A stretch of DNA of 64,000 bases from Pterobdella sp. o SKG-2022 (lineage: Eukaryota; Annelida; Clitellata; Hirudinida; Piscicolidae). Shown one piece after another: positions 42,001-52,219 of this stretch. A model generated the notes under the pieces. It was not told the DNA's origin and searched no databases. It saw nothing but the letters and a program-made list of their open reading frames with translations. The stretch is taken from the NCBI GenBank assembly GCA_964035795.1, contig OZ038322.1:11610038-11674037 (forward strand), written 5' to 3'. The position numbers and the translations under genes were made by a program. Positions within the stretch are counted from its first letter, which is position 1; each line of letters begins with the position of its first letter.

Positions 42001-42186
42001 TTAATTTCTGAAATTTTCAATTTACTCAGGCTTAAATATTAGAATATGAAGATTATTTTGAAGTCTTCAATTGTTTTAATGGGTATGAGTTGATATAAAG
42101 TATCTATTTTTGCCTACTTTTACTGAAAACTCCAAGTTATATAGAATTTCAGTGAATGCAACTTTGTCATTGTCGTCGTTTTGCAT
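36009..42186 (-). CDS. ARM-TIR-SAM protein, predicted TIR NAD hydrolase
   Basis: Eleven exons (42124-42186, 41583-42007, 41184-41519, 40954-41020, 40718-40871, 39757-39872, 39381-39507, 39060-39161, 36672-37004, 36263-36488, 36009-36177) sum to 2,118 bases, 705 residues, with every junction in phase. Residues 1 to about 385 are helical armadillo-like repeats (VKAYLGILHNITRHC, ISAGAIKHIAPFLKCPND, AASGVWVLSFHPRNKQLLSS). The TIR domain follows (about 393-550): HVMISYHWGNQ, GYKVWLDVDNM, GSTLEAMALAIEKSAVILI, SSNCRTEAEYAF, IVPLLL, DGWLGILVGTKLYFDF. The first Glu of EAEYAF sits 13 residues before the Pro of IVP, the same spacing as the catalytic Glu642 of SARM1, so NAD cleavage is plausible. A SAM-like domain ends the protein (about 625-700: LNEWSSSDVEVWMKNSKLDHL, FRGYTGSNFMQLREV). 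SARM1 is ARM-SAM-SAM-TIR, so this is not a simple orthologue. ARM regulation, TIR catalysis and SAM oligomerisation are inferences from family knowledge. Confidence 0.9.
37044..37715. repeat. diverged repeat, copy A, with possible inverted ends (intron of TIR gene)
   Basis: From about 37255 (GGGAGCAAACGCTG, then TAGAAGG, then CAGAGCACAGCTT, then GGTAATGA near 37587) this matches copy B at 38541 in order over roughly 400 bases. The left part, around 37060-37100 (GCATTTGGTTACCAATTTTT), resembles the reverse complement of the right end, which suggests a transposon-like unit with inverted termini. No coding capacity is evident. Confidence 0.65.
38535..38935. repeat. diverged repeat, copy B (same intron)
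   Basis: Second copy of the element at 37255-37715 in the same orientation, about 1.28 kb away. Both copies share GGGAGCAAACGCTG, the GTTACTAGAAGG block, CCAGAGCACAGCTT and the GGTAATGA...GCAAA right end. Copy B seems to lack the left inverted end. Confidence 0.7.
40140..40510. repeat. dispersed-repeat-like insert ending in a 28-bp tandem array
   Basis: A stretch less AT-rich than its surroundings, within a TIR-gene intron. At 40426-40509 a 28-base unit starting GTGCCTTTTAACGTCATGCC occurs three times, the third copy diverging at its end. The core TTTAACGTCATGCCC with a following AGAC recurs at about 55912-55932, which points to a shared element family. Confidence 0.75.
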
Positions 42187-42512
42187 TTTTTTTATTTTAG
42201 ATTAATATTTGTTTCACTTTCATATGTTCATTTTTAAATTTACAAAAAATTTCGTGAACAAAATATTCTAAAACAAAAAAATTTTTTATAAGAATTTTTT
42301 CATATTAAAATATTTATTAAAAAATTCATATTCAACTTTTCTTAAGCTATGAACTTTTTGAATCATATTATCGTTTAAAAAATATTTCACTGTTAATTTC
42401 CATTTAAAACAGTTCTCATTTCTTCCTTCTGATATTTGCATTCCAATATATATATATATAATTAGTTGTTTAAAAATTTATTTTGTGAGTTTTATTTTTA
42501 TCGAAGTTAAGA
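42187..42512. promoter_or_regulatory. putative bidirectional promoter, TIR gene and CARHSP1-like gene
   Basis: Only 326 bases separate the two divergent start codons (42186 minus, 42513 plus). It is AT-rich with poly-A/T tracts and a short (TA)n run near 42450. No specific factor site can be claimed. The promoter role follows from geometry only. Confidence 0.5.
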
Positions 42513-43048
42513 ATGAGTGGGTCAAACCAAGCATCCGATAAAAACAGTACAAATGAAGCGGATGCTCATTCAAATTCTTTTCATCTTCCCAGTCCGTTAC
42601 CAACTAAACGTAACAGGACTTATTCGCAGTTAGTATTTTCATTTTTTTTATATTCTCTGTTTATAATTAATCGATTAAAAAATTTTTATCTTAAGATCTC
42701 AAAGAGCGCACGCTGGGCCAGTGTTCCGAGGGGTGGTCACGTCTTTTTATAGAGAAAAAGGACACGGATTCATCAAACCAGAGAAAGAGGAAGATCCCAT
42801 TTTCGTGCATATTTCTGAGTCGGTTTTTTAAATATAATTATGAAAATAATTTAGTTATTTTTAATTAATTTTTTCAAAGCATCGAGACTGATGTAGAGTT
42901 GAAGACAGGTGACGAAGTAATTTTCAAAAAGTGTCCAATTCCACCTAAAATGGAGAAGTTTAGTGCAGTTCATGTGAAGATGATACATCCCAAGCAAGGG
43001 GTTGAACACCAAGTGTGGGACAATACACATACACACCCTGAATTTTAA
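42513..43048 (+). CDS. CARHSP1: cold-shock-domain protein of the CARHSP1/CSDC2 family
   Basis: Three exons (42513-42628, 42696-42818, 42880-43048) join to 135 residues; human CARHSP1 has 147. An N-terminal Ser-rich region leads to LPSPLPTKRNRTYS, matching the phosphorylated SPLPTRRTRTFS-like segment of the family. The cold-shock domain then shows GPVFRGVV, RNP1 KGHGFIKP, RNP2 IFVHIS, GDEVIFKKCPIPPKMEKFSAV and the end HPKQGVEHQVW. These proteins bind RNA through the RNP motifs and affect mRNA stability or translation. The third exon's phase is only satisfied by the donor at 42819, which restores HISD. Divergent from the TIR gene and convergent with EXO1. CSDC2 is the closest alternative name; invertebrates usually have one member. 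Confidence 0.95.
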
Positions 43049-43602
43049 ACTTCTAAACTTTTATGGCTTATTTTTATGTAGATATGAACTTATTTTTATA
43101 GTCTCATTTAATGCACTCATCATGATTTCAACATTAGTACTTAACTTCAGTTAACTTGAATTATTTTAATGATTACCATTCAAAGATTCTCTATTTAATG
43201 TAAATTTTTTATAACTTATATTCAATACATAAAACTCAGTATAAGGTACGCTTTTAACGTTACAGTCTATATCCAGCACATCTATTTGCATTCAGTGTTT
43301 GCTATAACATTGTTACATCAGCCCTAACCTCGTCAATATTTATGAAGCCTAAAACTAATAAATGCATGTTTTTAAATTGTTTCTTTTATCGATATCATAC
43401 GTCCTCAACTGGATTATCAAAACTTCATTTTGATTAGTTTGAAGTAGCATTGAACCTTATTTGTTTGTGTTTTGCAAGCAATTACGAAGCCTTCTTTATG
43501 TACTCAGCCCTTAAACAATCATTTATTCAATCATAAAATTTCGCCCTATGTTAATTTTAATTAAAAAAAACAAAAACATTGTACACGTAAAAACTATTGA
43601 AA
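43049..43602. other. convergent intergenic spacer
   Basis: About 550 bases between the CARHSP1-like stop and the EXO1 stop, AT-rich, presumably two 3' UTRs. No coding or repeat feature seen. If EXO1 splices at 43725 (a strong AG/GTATGT donor), a short terminal exon could lie here. Confidence 0.5.
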
Positions 43603-46600
43603 TTAATTTTTAAAAAATCGTCTAAGTATGGCGTTCAAAACCTTTTCATGTCTGTTAACTGTGGGAATATTTTTTAGAAAATAAATATGCATAATATTTA
43701 CGTTATGCAAAGATTTCACATACCTAGCAACTAGATTTGATCTAAAGAAATTGGTCAAGCAACTTTGACTTAATTCTTTATTTTTCATCTTGGCACTTTT
43801 CTTGTTCTTAACAGCGTTCTTATTTTTTGATTCAACAGGCCTTGGTATTTTTTTTGTTTTGAAACTTCCATTTCTCGACAAGCCAGCAGGTTTGCACCCT
43901 GTCTTAGCATTACTCAAGTCAACGTTATTAAGACTTTTATCACCAATCAAGTTTTCACCTTCATCATAAGTACTATTTTCAAAATTTTTCTGAGACTTGG
44001 ACTTGTTAAATAAGAAAGATGCTGTAAGAAAATGAAAAAAAATTAAATAAAACTCACAAATTAAATGAACTATGAAACTGACTGTTGATCTTGAACGTGA
44101 TTGGTTCCTCATCTTCTTCCGAGGAATCGGCAGGCTGCGGAGAAATCTTGTCATTGAAGGCAAACAAAGACCTTTTGACCTTCTTTGTCCCTTCATTACA
44201 TGGAAATGGACTTTCAGAATCGTACTCATCAAACCTATCGTCAGATTCTATAGAATTTTCTTTTGCTTCATTCATTTCAAAGCAAGTTTTTTTACTTTTT
44301 TTTGAAATTTTCTGGTCGACTTCATAATTAATGTTTTCTTTAACATAATCTTTTTCCTTAATAATTCCAGGTTCTTTTGAACAACCATCTACAGTATGAA
44401 ATTGCTCATGTGTTTTTATATGCAGATCTTTAACTTCTGAGTTATGTTCGTCTTTGACAAAGGTAGATTTTCCCTCACTACCTTTATCATCCTCCTTGTT
44501 ATATAAGACATTATGATCAGAAAGAGTTTCATGAAATTTTTGATTTACCATTACTTTTCTTTTTTTAATTTTTGGCAGGTCGTCGTCACTGTCGGAAGCG
44601 TGTACATCATTGGAACTAGGACCATCTTTTGCACTGGTAATCAGCTTTTCCTGTGCTTTCGTGGCAGATCGATATGAAAAACACTCACTTAATTTCGAAA
44701 CGTCTTTGTTTTTAATTTCAGACGAGGATTTATGCCGTTTAACGTTGGATGTTTTGTTGGGTTTGAAACTATTTTTCAAATAATCATGCTTATAAAGCCT
44801 TTTTTTAGTATCCATTTTTACGTTATTATCCTTCTTTGAACTAGATCCTTTAAGATTTACAAATACAGATAGTTTTGAAAACACATCATTTTTGTATTCA
44901 ATTTTTTCAACTTCTTCCTCATGATCATCTTTGTGGAAATCATCAAAATCTACAAACATCGCGTGAGGAGCTTTTATTTCATTTCCTACTTCTCCCACAT
45001 CAATTTTATCTTCAACATCACTGTTGGCTTCATTCACAGCTTTTGAAGAGCTTCCTTCACTTTTCTTTACACCAGTCTTTTCTGCAGCATCACTTTGAGC
45101 TTGATGATGAGATTTTCTCATTATAAAAGTCAATTTTTATGAACCAATGAAAAGTTTGTATCAAGACCACAAACCTTTATGAATGTCATCAAGAGTTTTG
45201 TAAAAAGGTGATACTTTGAGGGGTTTGGGTGAGGCAACAAAAAACCTTAAAAAAATTAAATTTTTTTAATGAAATTCAATTATAATTAAGTTATAGATTT
45301 GAATGAATATGTATTATTTCAAATTTAGTCAAAAATGACAAAACCTGCTCCTAACAACTTGCGGAGAACCTTCCAAAACACAAAACTTCTTATCAGGACT
45401 TTTAATGCTGTTTTCACTGGCGAATACATTGCACCTTTTTGGGGTCATTGGCTTGTTTTCCTTGGTTTTCACAGGTGTTTTACAAACACCATCTATTTTG
45501 TCTTTTTGGCTATCTTTGATTTTTTCATCATCGTCGGCATATAAACCAACCAAATCTTCATTAGTGACTGTTAAAATTTAATATGATTATGGATCGTGAA
45601 GTCCTTCAAATAAAACTATTCATCATGACCAACATACATGAAACAGTAACCATAAACGTTTAATTGTACTAGAAAAAACACTGAATTTTATTAAATGAAA
45701 TTTTTATGCAGCTTTTCATGAGATTCATATTCAAATACCAAATATCAAAAATTCACATAACATATTCAAACACCAAGATTTTGTTCAAAAAATGTAGTGT
45801 TTGTTTTTTTGAAGGTTATTCTAGTGCATTGTAATAGGAACTTTTAATAAGGAGAATCTGCGTAAAGTTATGACAAACCAGTAAAATGGAAAGATAAATA
45901 GATACCAAGATTTTCATTCCGATTTAATCCCTACCTAATCTTGATTTCATCCTATCTAAAGCATCTTTTTTATGAAGCCAACTTTACTAATTTCTAATTT
46001 ATTTTGATTAACCACTTAACTTTTGGCCTACCTTTCTTTTTTAAACCATCAATTTTAAAAGTGAGTGACATTACCCTTATTCCTCCTCATAGCATGACCA
46101 AACCATCTCACACCGCTAGTTTGAGCTAAAACCTTTAAAGTTTCTTTTTAACCTAATCGATCAATTAAAGATTTACTTGTAAACTTATCTGATAACTTCT
46201 TCCCACAGTGTTCTAACCATAGTCCTTTCTGTTCATTTAGAAACACCAAACTTATTTCGTCTAAGACACCAAATCTCGCTCCCAAATAGTATGGCTGATC
46301 TAACACAGCTTGCATAAACTCACCCTTTGATTTTAGAAGAAAACTCTTAGATAATAAAATATCTCTACATTCCTTAAACTTTCATCATCATCAGCCCGGC
46401 GGAAGAACCCACCTTCTCGTGGTGCCGGGTGTGCACTTCAACAGGAGGTTTTAAACCACGTCAGCTTCCAACCACAAAGCATTTCGAGAATTCATCCATC
46501 ATTTTTATCGCTGCTCACCAAAAGTCACAAACAACTCAAAGCTGCAAGTTTCTTTCAGTACTCGCTCCAAAGAGTGTCGGAAGAGTCTTTGGAAGCTGGC

Positions 46601-49600
46601 GCTCAAAAACAACAACAACAATCATCATCATCATTTTATTATAGTAAGCATCTTTCCCTTTTCCAAGGGGTCACTGACTTCGTTCCATGACCTAATCCTC
46701 TCCCTCCATTTCACCTTGTTATAGCAATCTTCAAGAACTAACCCAAGAACACGACAAAGGTTTCCCATCATTTCTTTCCAGGTTAACCTTGGTCTTCCCC
46801 TTCCTCTACTACCTTAAACTTTGCCCAGCCTGATCTCATTCTTGGAGTAACAGCCGCATCGAAATTTCCGCTAGAATCTACTTTACTTCTCAAGTACAGA
46901 AAAGAACGCACAGTCTCAATGCCATCGCATAAAGATTCTACAGGTTGTGCAATAAAGTCTGTGTTACTTATGCATTTCAGACAGATGAAATCCTTAGCTA
47001 GCTTTTTGAACACTTTTGGAATCTTTGCACACCTAGCATGGATCCAGAAATTACATTTAGAGGATATTAGCGAGTTAGCCATGACTCTCTTACAGCAAAC
47101 TCCACTTATCATGACCTAACAATAAAAAACGTCAATGAATCAAATCCTTTTTTATAGCCCAATTTCCTTTACCAAGGGTCGGGCTTTTTGAAAGTTCTAT
47201 CTCGAAGTCGGCCTTTCCATTCAGAGCGATCGAGTGGATCCGCACAAACCATGTCAAGCTTTCTTTTATCATTCAATATGAGCTCATTCCAAGTCTTTTT
47301 GGGCCTACCAGGTTTCTTGCAAGTTTCTAAATCCAACTTTCGCACCTGAGAAATCCAACCCACGCTACGCTTTACATGTCCAAACCACCTCATCCTGCTT
47401 GTACGAAGAACTACCTCAATATCCTGAATGCAAAGTTTTGAAAGGAGTGAGTGAGAGCAAACGTTATCATTCGTTTTGATTTTGCACATCCAGCGAATCA
47501 TGGCAAGGTCATTTCGTCTAAGGCGGTTCAATGTGGAAACTGTTACGGGCCATGTTTCAGCAACATGTAACATAGCTCTTCTGACACAGATTGAATAGAC
47601 ACGGCTTCTGGTCAATAATGATAAATGAGGATTAGCAAGGAGTGGAAGAAGTTGGCGAAATTTAGATCAGACACACTTACAACGTGTTATTGAAGCAAGC
47701 TCACATCCACCACCTGCAGATAACATATCTCCAAGATAGCAGAACTCTGGGACAACTTCCAGTTTTTCATCACCAATCATCACTTCCTTCACTAATCTCC
47801 CACCAACAGGCCGTGCTGTACCAAGGCAACGAGCGCTTCGGAAGTTAAGATCCGAATTTAAAGTGCCTTTTATGCCGCTGCATTTCTTGTGTACCCATTG
47901 CCTGCAGCCTCCACACTGAATAGCATTTCTACCCACACCTGCTTGGCATACACCACAAAGATACTTCCCAGATTTTCTCAACACATGAAAGTTCAAACCA
48001 GAAACCATTAGCTTTGTCTTACCCATATTCACCCTCAACCCCTTTTTCTCCATCTCCGATCTCCATGTTCTCAACTTCACTAATAGTTCATCCATGGACT
48101 GAGCACTAACCATTAAGTCGTCAGCATACAAGATCTCCCAAGGGCAACCTGTAAGTAACTCCATAGATAAAGCTTCCAGCACAATAACAAAAAGTAATGG
48201 ACTAAGAACAGAACCTTGATGAACACCTACCCAAACATCAAACGAGTTGCTATACTCATCACCAACTCTCACCCTACTTCTCACTTCCTTGTACATGGAT
48301 TGTACAATTCACCTAACAATAAAAAACAATAATTTTTATTGTGAATATAATAAAATGATGAAATAAAAAAATAGAATTCAAATAAAACCATTAGGTTGAG
48401 AGTGGGGTTTTTGAAAGTGATATGAAACTAAAACTTCTTTGCCAGCCATCGGAGTTCTCTCCATCTGAGTTAGTATATTTCTATCAATGATATGCATAAA
48501 TGGTTGAAGAACCTACTTCAATGTCTAAATGGTCTCTCTTCACAGATGGTTTCGATATTGCTGGCTTTTTGTAATGTTTACTCCATATGGATGTGTGGTT
48601 TTCAGTTGTGTTCTGTTAAAATAAGTCATTCAAAGAATAAATTTCAAAATTTTGATAGATGCAATAGTTATTAATATGCTAAAAACGTGAAATAAACAGT
48701 TCAATTGACTATTAATATCATCGTTTGAATGATGATATAAATATATATTTAAAAAAAGTTCGTAATCGGTTCTATAGTTTGATACTTATCATATAAACTG
48801 ATATTAGTAGCTTTAACTCGAAACTATGGAATTTAAAGACACTAAACGATAATGATAGTTATTATAAAGGTTAATACAGTTACTATATGGATTGATAAAG
48901 TGATATGAGTGATCACCTCATCGGGGTTGAAGTGGGCGATCACTTGACCATTGTGTATGTTCACGTTTCCTAATGAGATCTGCAAGGCTTGATCATCAGG
49001 AATCATTCTGTCAAATGAATAACTCTTGGTCTGGAAACTTGAAGTTCACTTCACAGTGATCATACTTGTAATTGTATTTTAGAATTTTTTATTTAACTTT
49101 TCTGTGAAAATTTTCATAAACTTTTAATATTAATAATCAACATAATAACAACTAAGTCAGCAGTGTTAAACTCAGAAATCAATAAAAAAATAAAACTACA
49201 TTTAAAATCATCCCCATCAAGCACATTTGAGCTCCCACAACAGTTGAGTTAGTGTCGGATTAACACAAATGAATAAAATCAGCGGTACTTACTTGCCAGC
49301 ATAACTCATATCGAGGTTAGATAAGTTAATTGGCTTAGAATTAAGTGAAGTGAGTCTCCTGTGGCGAGGATCAAAAACTAGCTGGTATAAGAATGTGTAT
49401 TCTGCTCTGCGAGAAAGGTTATTTTTTATATTAAAATTAAATAAGTGAATATAACTATAAGTTATAATGACTTGAATTGATAATTATGCTATTACTTGAT
49501 GAAATTATCGACATATTCATCTGTCACAACAATCTTGGTACTTTTTAGAACACTAGGAATTCTCTTCAGTAACTTGAAAATAATCATTTATGAATGTTTA

Positions 49601-52219
49601 TTTGAAATGACTAAGTTATTATATCAGGAAAAAAATTTGTCTAAATAGTTTTATCTCAAATCTAAAGATCACATTGAAACAGAAAAAAATGACGAGTATG
49701 ACCACCTGTTTGAGGTTAGGCTGCCTGCTTAACTTGAAAACCTTGGTAGCCTTGGAGAGCCCAATGCCAGGCAGACTTGCCAAGTAGTCACACCCACTCA
49801 AAATGCAGAGCCTGGTGAACATATAAATGACGAATATACCAAGTTATGAAATAGTTTTGCAAAAATTCTGCAAACTAACAATTATAAAAAAATTTTTAGA
49901 GCCTGTGTTAAATGTAAAAGTGAGAGACAAGGAAATTATTCAAACCAATCAATTCGAACCAAAACTAATGAATTATGATAAGGTTTTACCTATCGAAAAT
50001 TTTTAATTTCTGTTCTAAAAATAAATGTATTTAAAAATTTCCTTATTATATAAAAAAAATCAAGAAAATCTGAATATATATAAAATGTTTTTAGCAAATA
50101 CAAACCAATAAAAAAATTTATAGATACAATACAATGCATATGGCCAGTCAGTCAAGTTTTTCCTTCCCAAATAACTAATATTTCAAAAGAAGGAGAAATT
50201 TTGAAACCTGAGAAACTTTTGGAAGGTGTAATGGTCCGCAGGAAAGTCAACACAAGAGGCTAAGTGGGTTTTGTCATACAAGAGAAAGTTTCCTGTAACA
50301 TCCATCTTGAAGATGATCTTAAAAGAATTTATAGCTTCATTACAACAATTACAATTATGAATAAGGTTGTAGTGATATTTAAGCTTTTAGAAACATTGTA
50401 TGCATCTTTATATTCTCAATAGTTTTTCATTTATTTCTTCAGAAATGAAAGTTTTGTAGATACAAATTTATTTAAAGACTAGTTTTCAATAAGCACAATC
50501 TTATTGTAATTTATTGGTCTAGTGAATTATGATACGGTTGTGCTTATCGAAAATTTCAGTTTTTAAATAAAGTTGTATCTATAAAATTCTCATTTTTGAA
50601 AAAAATAAACGAATAAATAGTGATATTTGTTTCAGGACTTTCTAGACCACATTAACCAATAAAGTATTTTGAGATTTATTATCGTTTAAATCTGTTATCT
50701 TTGATATAAAAAAACATAACCAAATGTAAGTTAACTAGCAGTCAAAACAAAATATAACTAAACAAAATAGTGCTTAATTGAAACAGGATAGTCAGAAACA
50801 AAATTCAAGCAGTGATATGATGAATTTATATAACTAAATAACCTTCAAATCATAAAAAATCTTAAAACTAAAATGCCAATCCTGATACAAACCTTCTCAC
50901 AGCCGAAAAGCACAAGATCTGAGTCCTCAGTGATCACAGCATCAACCATGTGCTGCAGATTGAGATATGCCAGTTGTGCATCTGCCTCATATGGTGCCAC
51001 TATGCAGTCCACTTCTATCTTCCTACAAGCCTATATAAAGTTAATCTTTAATGAATGATACATGTAGGAAGTTGAATTATTATTTTTAATGTTTACATAA
51101 TACTCTGCTCTCAAAATTTTAAAAATTGTTTTACTTTTTATAAAATTAAAGTAAAGCAACTTTTCAAGCTTTAAGAGTATAAAATTATTTGATAAAAAAA
51201 TACTGGTATATATTAAACAAAACATGGTGATGAATAAATTTAGGATGTTACATTCATGAGTTCAAGAGCCATGAGTGGTGTGATGTCAATTGATTGAGCT
51301 AGACAATCCCTTGCTTCTGCTCTGTAGGGTGATTAATGAATCTAAATTAAAATGAAAACATTGAAGAAGGTCTATATCTATATAAGCACACTTACAACAT
51401 CATTTTTATTTTATAATCTGACATCAAAATAAGTTAATATGATTAGCTATATATTCAATTATTATAATGGCTCAATCCTTCAATCAGATATAAAAGTCAC
51501 CTTCTGCCTTCTCGTAGTAGCTGAGCAGCCTTCTTCCTGTTCATTTGCCTTCGCCTATATTGGATATCAAAGTGGTCACGAACATTTAGAACAGGTGTAA
51601 ACTTTAATTTATATAAAATACTTTCAATAACTATCACTGAATATGAAAAAAAATAAACAATTCAGTAGTAGTGCTTCCAATCTTCAGTTAGGTAAAATAA
51701 AATGTCACCGAAATAGTTTATAAATAGAATACAAAATATTTATTTTTGATTGACCACACCATTATTACAATACCCCACTTACTCTCTTCTGGTGTTTTCT
51801 GTGAGTTTCTTAGAAGGCAAGTGACAGCCATCAAACACCATCACTGGCTTCACCTTCCAATGGAGTAGCATATTCACCATCTTCATACAAAACGTCACAT
51901 ATCTTGAATAATAGCAGTTGAGTTTTCAAGGTATGTCATGGGTTATATTCCAATGATTATGTTGACATGCTTAGATAAACTAGAATCGTATTTACAGTAT
52001 TAATTCAAAAATAGAAGATACTATTGCTTCAAAAATTTATTTTAAGCCTTACACTCACCCATCTGTAGGTTCTCCCAGAGCTAATTTTTCTGCACATGAG
52101 AATGCTCCTTTATGTAGCCAGCAGTAACTGTCCACGGCTACAACATTTCCTTTAAACTCTTTTATATGTGCTGCCCTGGTAGCCTTTTTTATATATGGTA
52201 TTAATCCACTAATCCCCAT
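43603..52219 (-). CDS. EXO1: exonuclease 1 (5'-3' exonuclease/flap nuclease of mismatch repair)
   Basis: Fifteen exons: 52059-52219, 51783-51902, 51501-51554, 51252-51321, 50893-51030, 50217-50317, 49706-49811, 49496-49572, 49293-49406, 48917-49022, 48389-48464, 45345-45567, 45175-45245, 44083-45099, 43603-44021; sum 2,853 bases, 950 residues (human 846). The XPG-N and XPG-I nuclease core is intact: [25 protein letters not shown] (D30), [13 protein letters not shown] (D of FDG), [13 protein letters not shown] (Glu pair), [11 protein letters not shown] (two Asp) and [16 protein letters not shown] (Asp), all metal-binding acidic positions of the FEN1/EXO1 family. A long Ser/Lys-rich tail contains VVRSRFF, as in the human tail, and ends with QSCLTNFF, a textbook PCNA-interacting peptide. 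Roles: resection in mismatch and double-strand-break repair, in the nucleus. The 2.8-kb intron 45568-48388 is packed with retrotransposon debris. Whether the last exon runs to the stop at 43603 or splices at 43725 is open. Confidence 0.95.
46080..46420 (-). mobile_element. decayed non-LTR retrotransposon fragment, C-terminal RT-associated region
   Basis: On the minus strand the reading shows [20 protein letters not shown], then [10 protein letters not shown], the WFGH signature found after the reverse transcriptase in many LINE ORF2 proteins. A stop codon interrupts it near 46150. Lies inside the large EXO1 intron. The adjoining 46390-46640 stretch, with TCA/ATC-rich and ACA-rich runs, may be an element tail. 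Confidence 0.6.
46783..47112 (-). mobile_element. decayed retrotransposon fragment with Cys/His finger
   Basis: Open frame on the minus strand: a Cys-rich, PHD-like pattern ([30 protein letters not shown]), then [34 protein letters not shown]. The same arrangement is seen in the neighbouring element at 47667-48296, so this is a second, diverged copy of a related element. Confidence 0.7.
47169..48296 (-). mobile_element. truncated, frameshifted non-LTR retrotransposon (RT with YADD and Cys/His finger)
   Basis: Two minus-strand frames. 47667-48296 encodes the C-terminal reverse transcriptase palm: [20 protein letters not shown], then [10 protein letters not shown] (YADD catalytic pair), then thumb, then a finger [24 protein letters not shown] and FCYLGDML. 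47169-47615 continues the same protein in another frame: [32 protein letters not shown]. The break between the frames at about 47620-47670 and the absence of the endonuclease and RT N-terminus show a 5'-truncated, dead copy. It sits in the largest EXO1 intron in the same orientation as EXO1. Confidence 0.88.
49960..50060. repeat. single arm of the dispersed hairpin repeat (EXO1 intron)
   Basis: Contains GAATTATGATAAGGTT, CTATCGAAAATTTTT and AAATAAATGTATTTAAAAA in the same order as the right arm of the element at 50529. A clean left arm is not visible, so this is a partial or older copy. Confidence 0.65.
50443..50597. repeat. hairpin (foldback, MITE-like) repeat in EXO1 intron
   Basis: Left arm about 50443-50503 and right arm about 50529-50596 are imperfect reverse complements over some 60 bases. 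For example ATAAGCACAATCTTAT on the left faces GATACGGTTGTGCTTAT on the right, and GTAGATACAAATTTATTTAA faces TTAAATAAAGTTGTATCTAT. About 25 bases of loop separate them. No coding capacity. Lies between the EXO1 exons at 50893 and 50317. Confidence 0.85.

Noticed and set aside
36009..42186. Calling the TIR gene SARM1
   Set aside because: The TIR domain precedes the single SAM-like domain, and its motifs (SSNCRTEAEYAF, DGWLGILVGTKLYFDF) are of another TIR subgroup.
44072..45126. Plus-strand frames of 77-83 codons
   Set aside because: They are antisense shadows of the long EXO1 tail exon, low in complexity, with no family similarity.
47169..48296. Active retrotransposon or a cellular reverse transcriptase gene
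   Set aside because: 5' truncation, a frame break at about 47620-47670 and the lack of an endonuclease domain show a dead copy.
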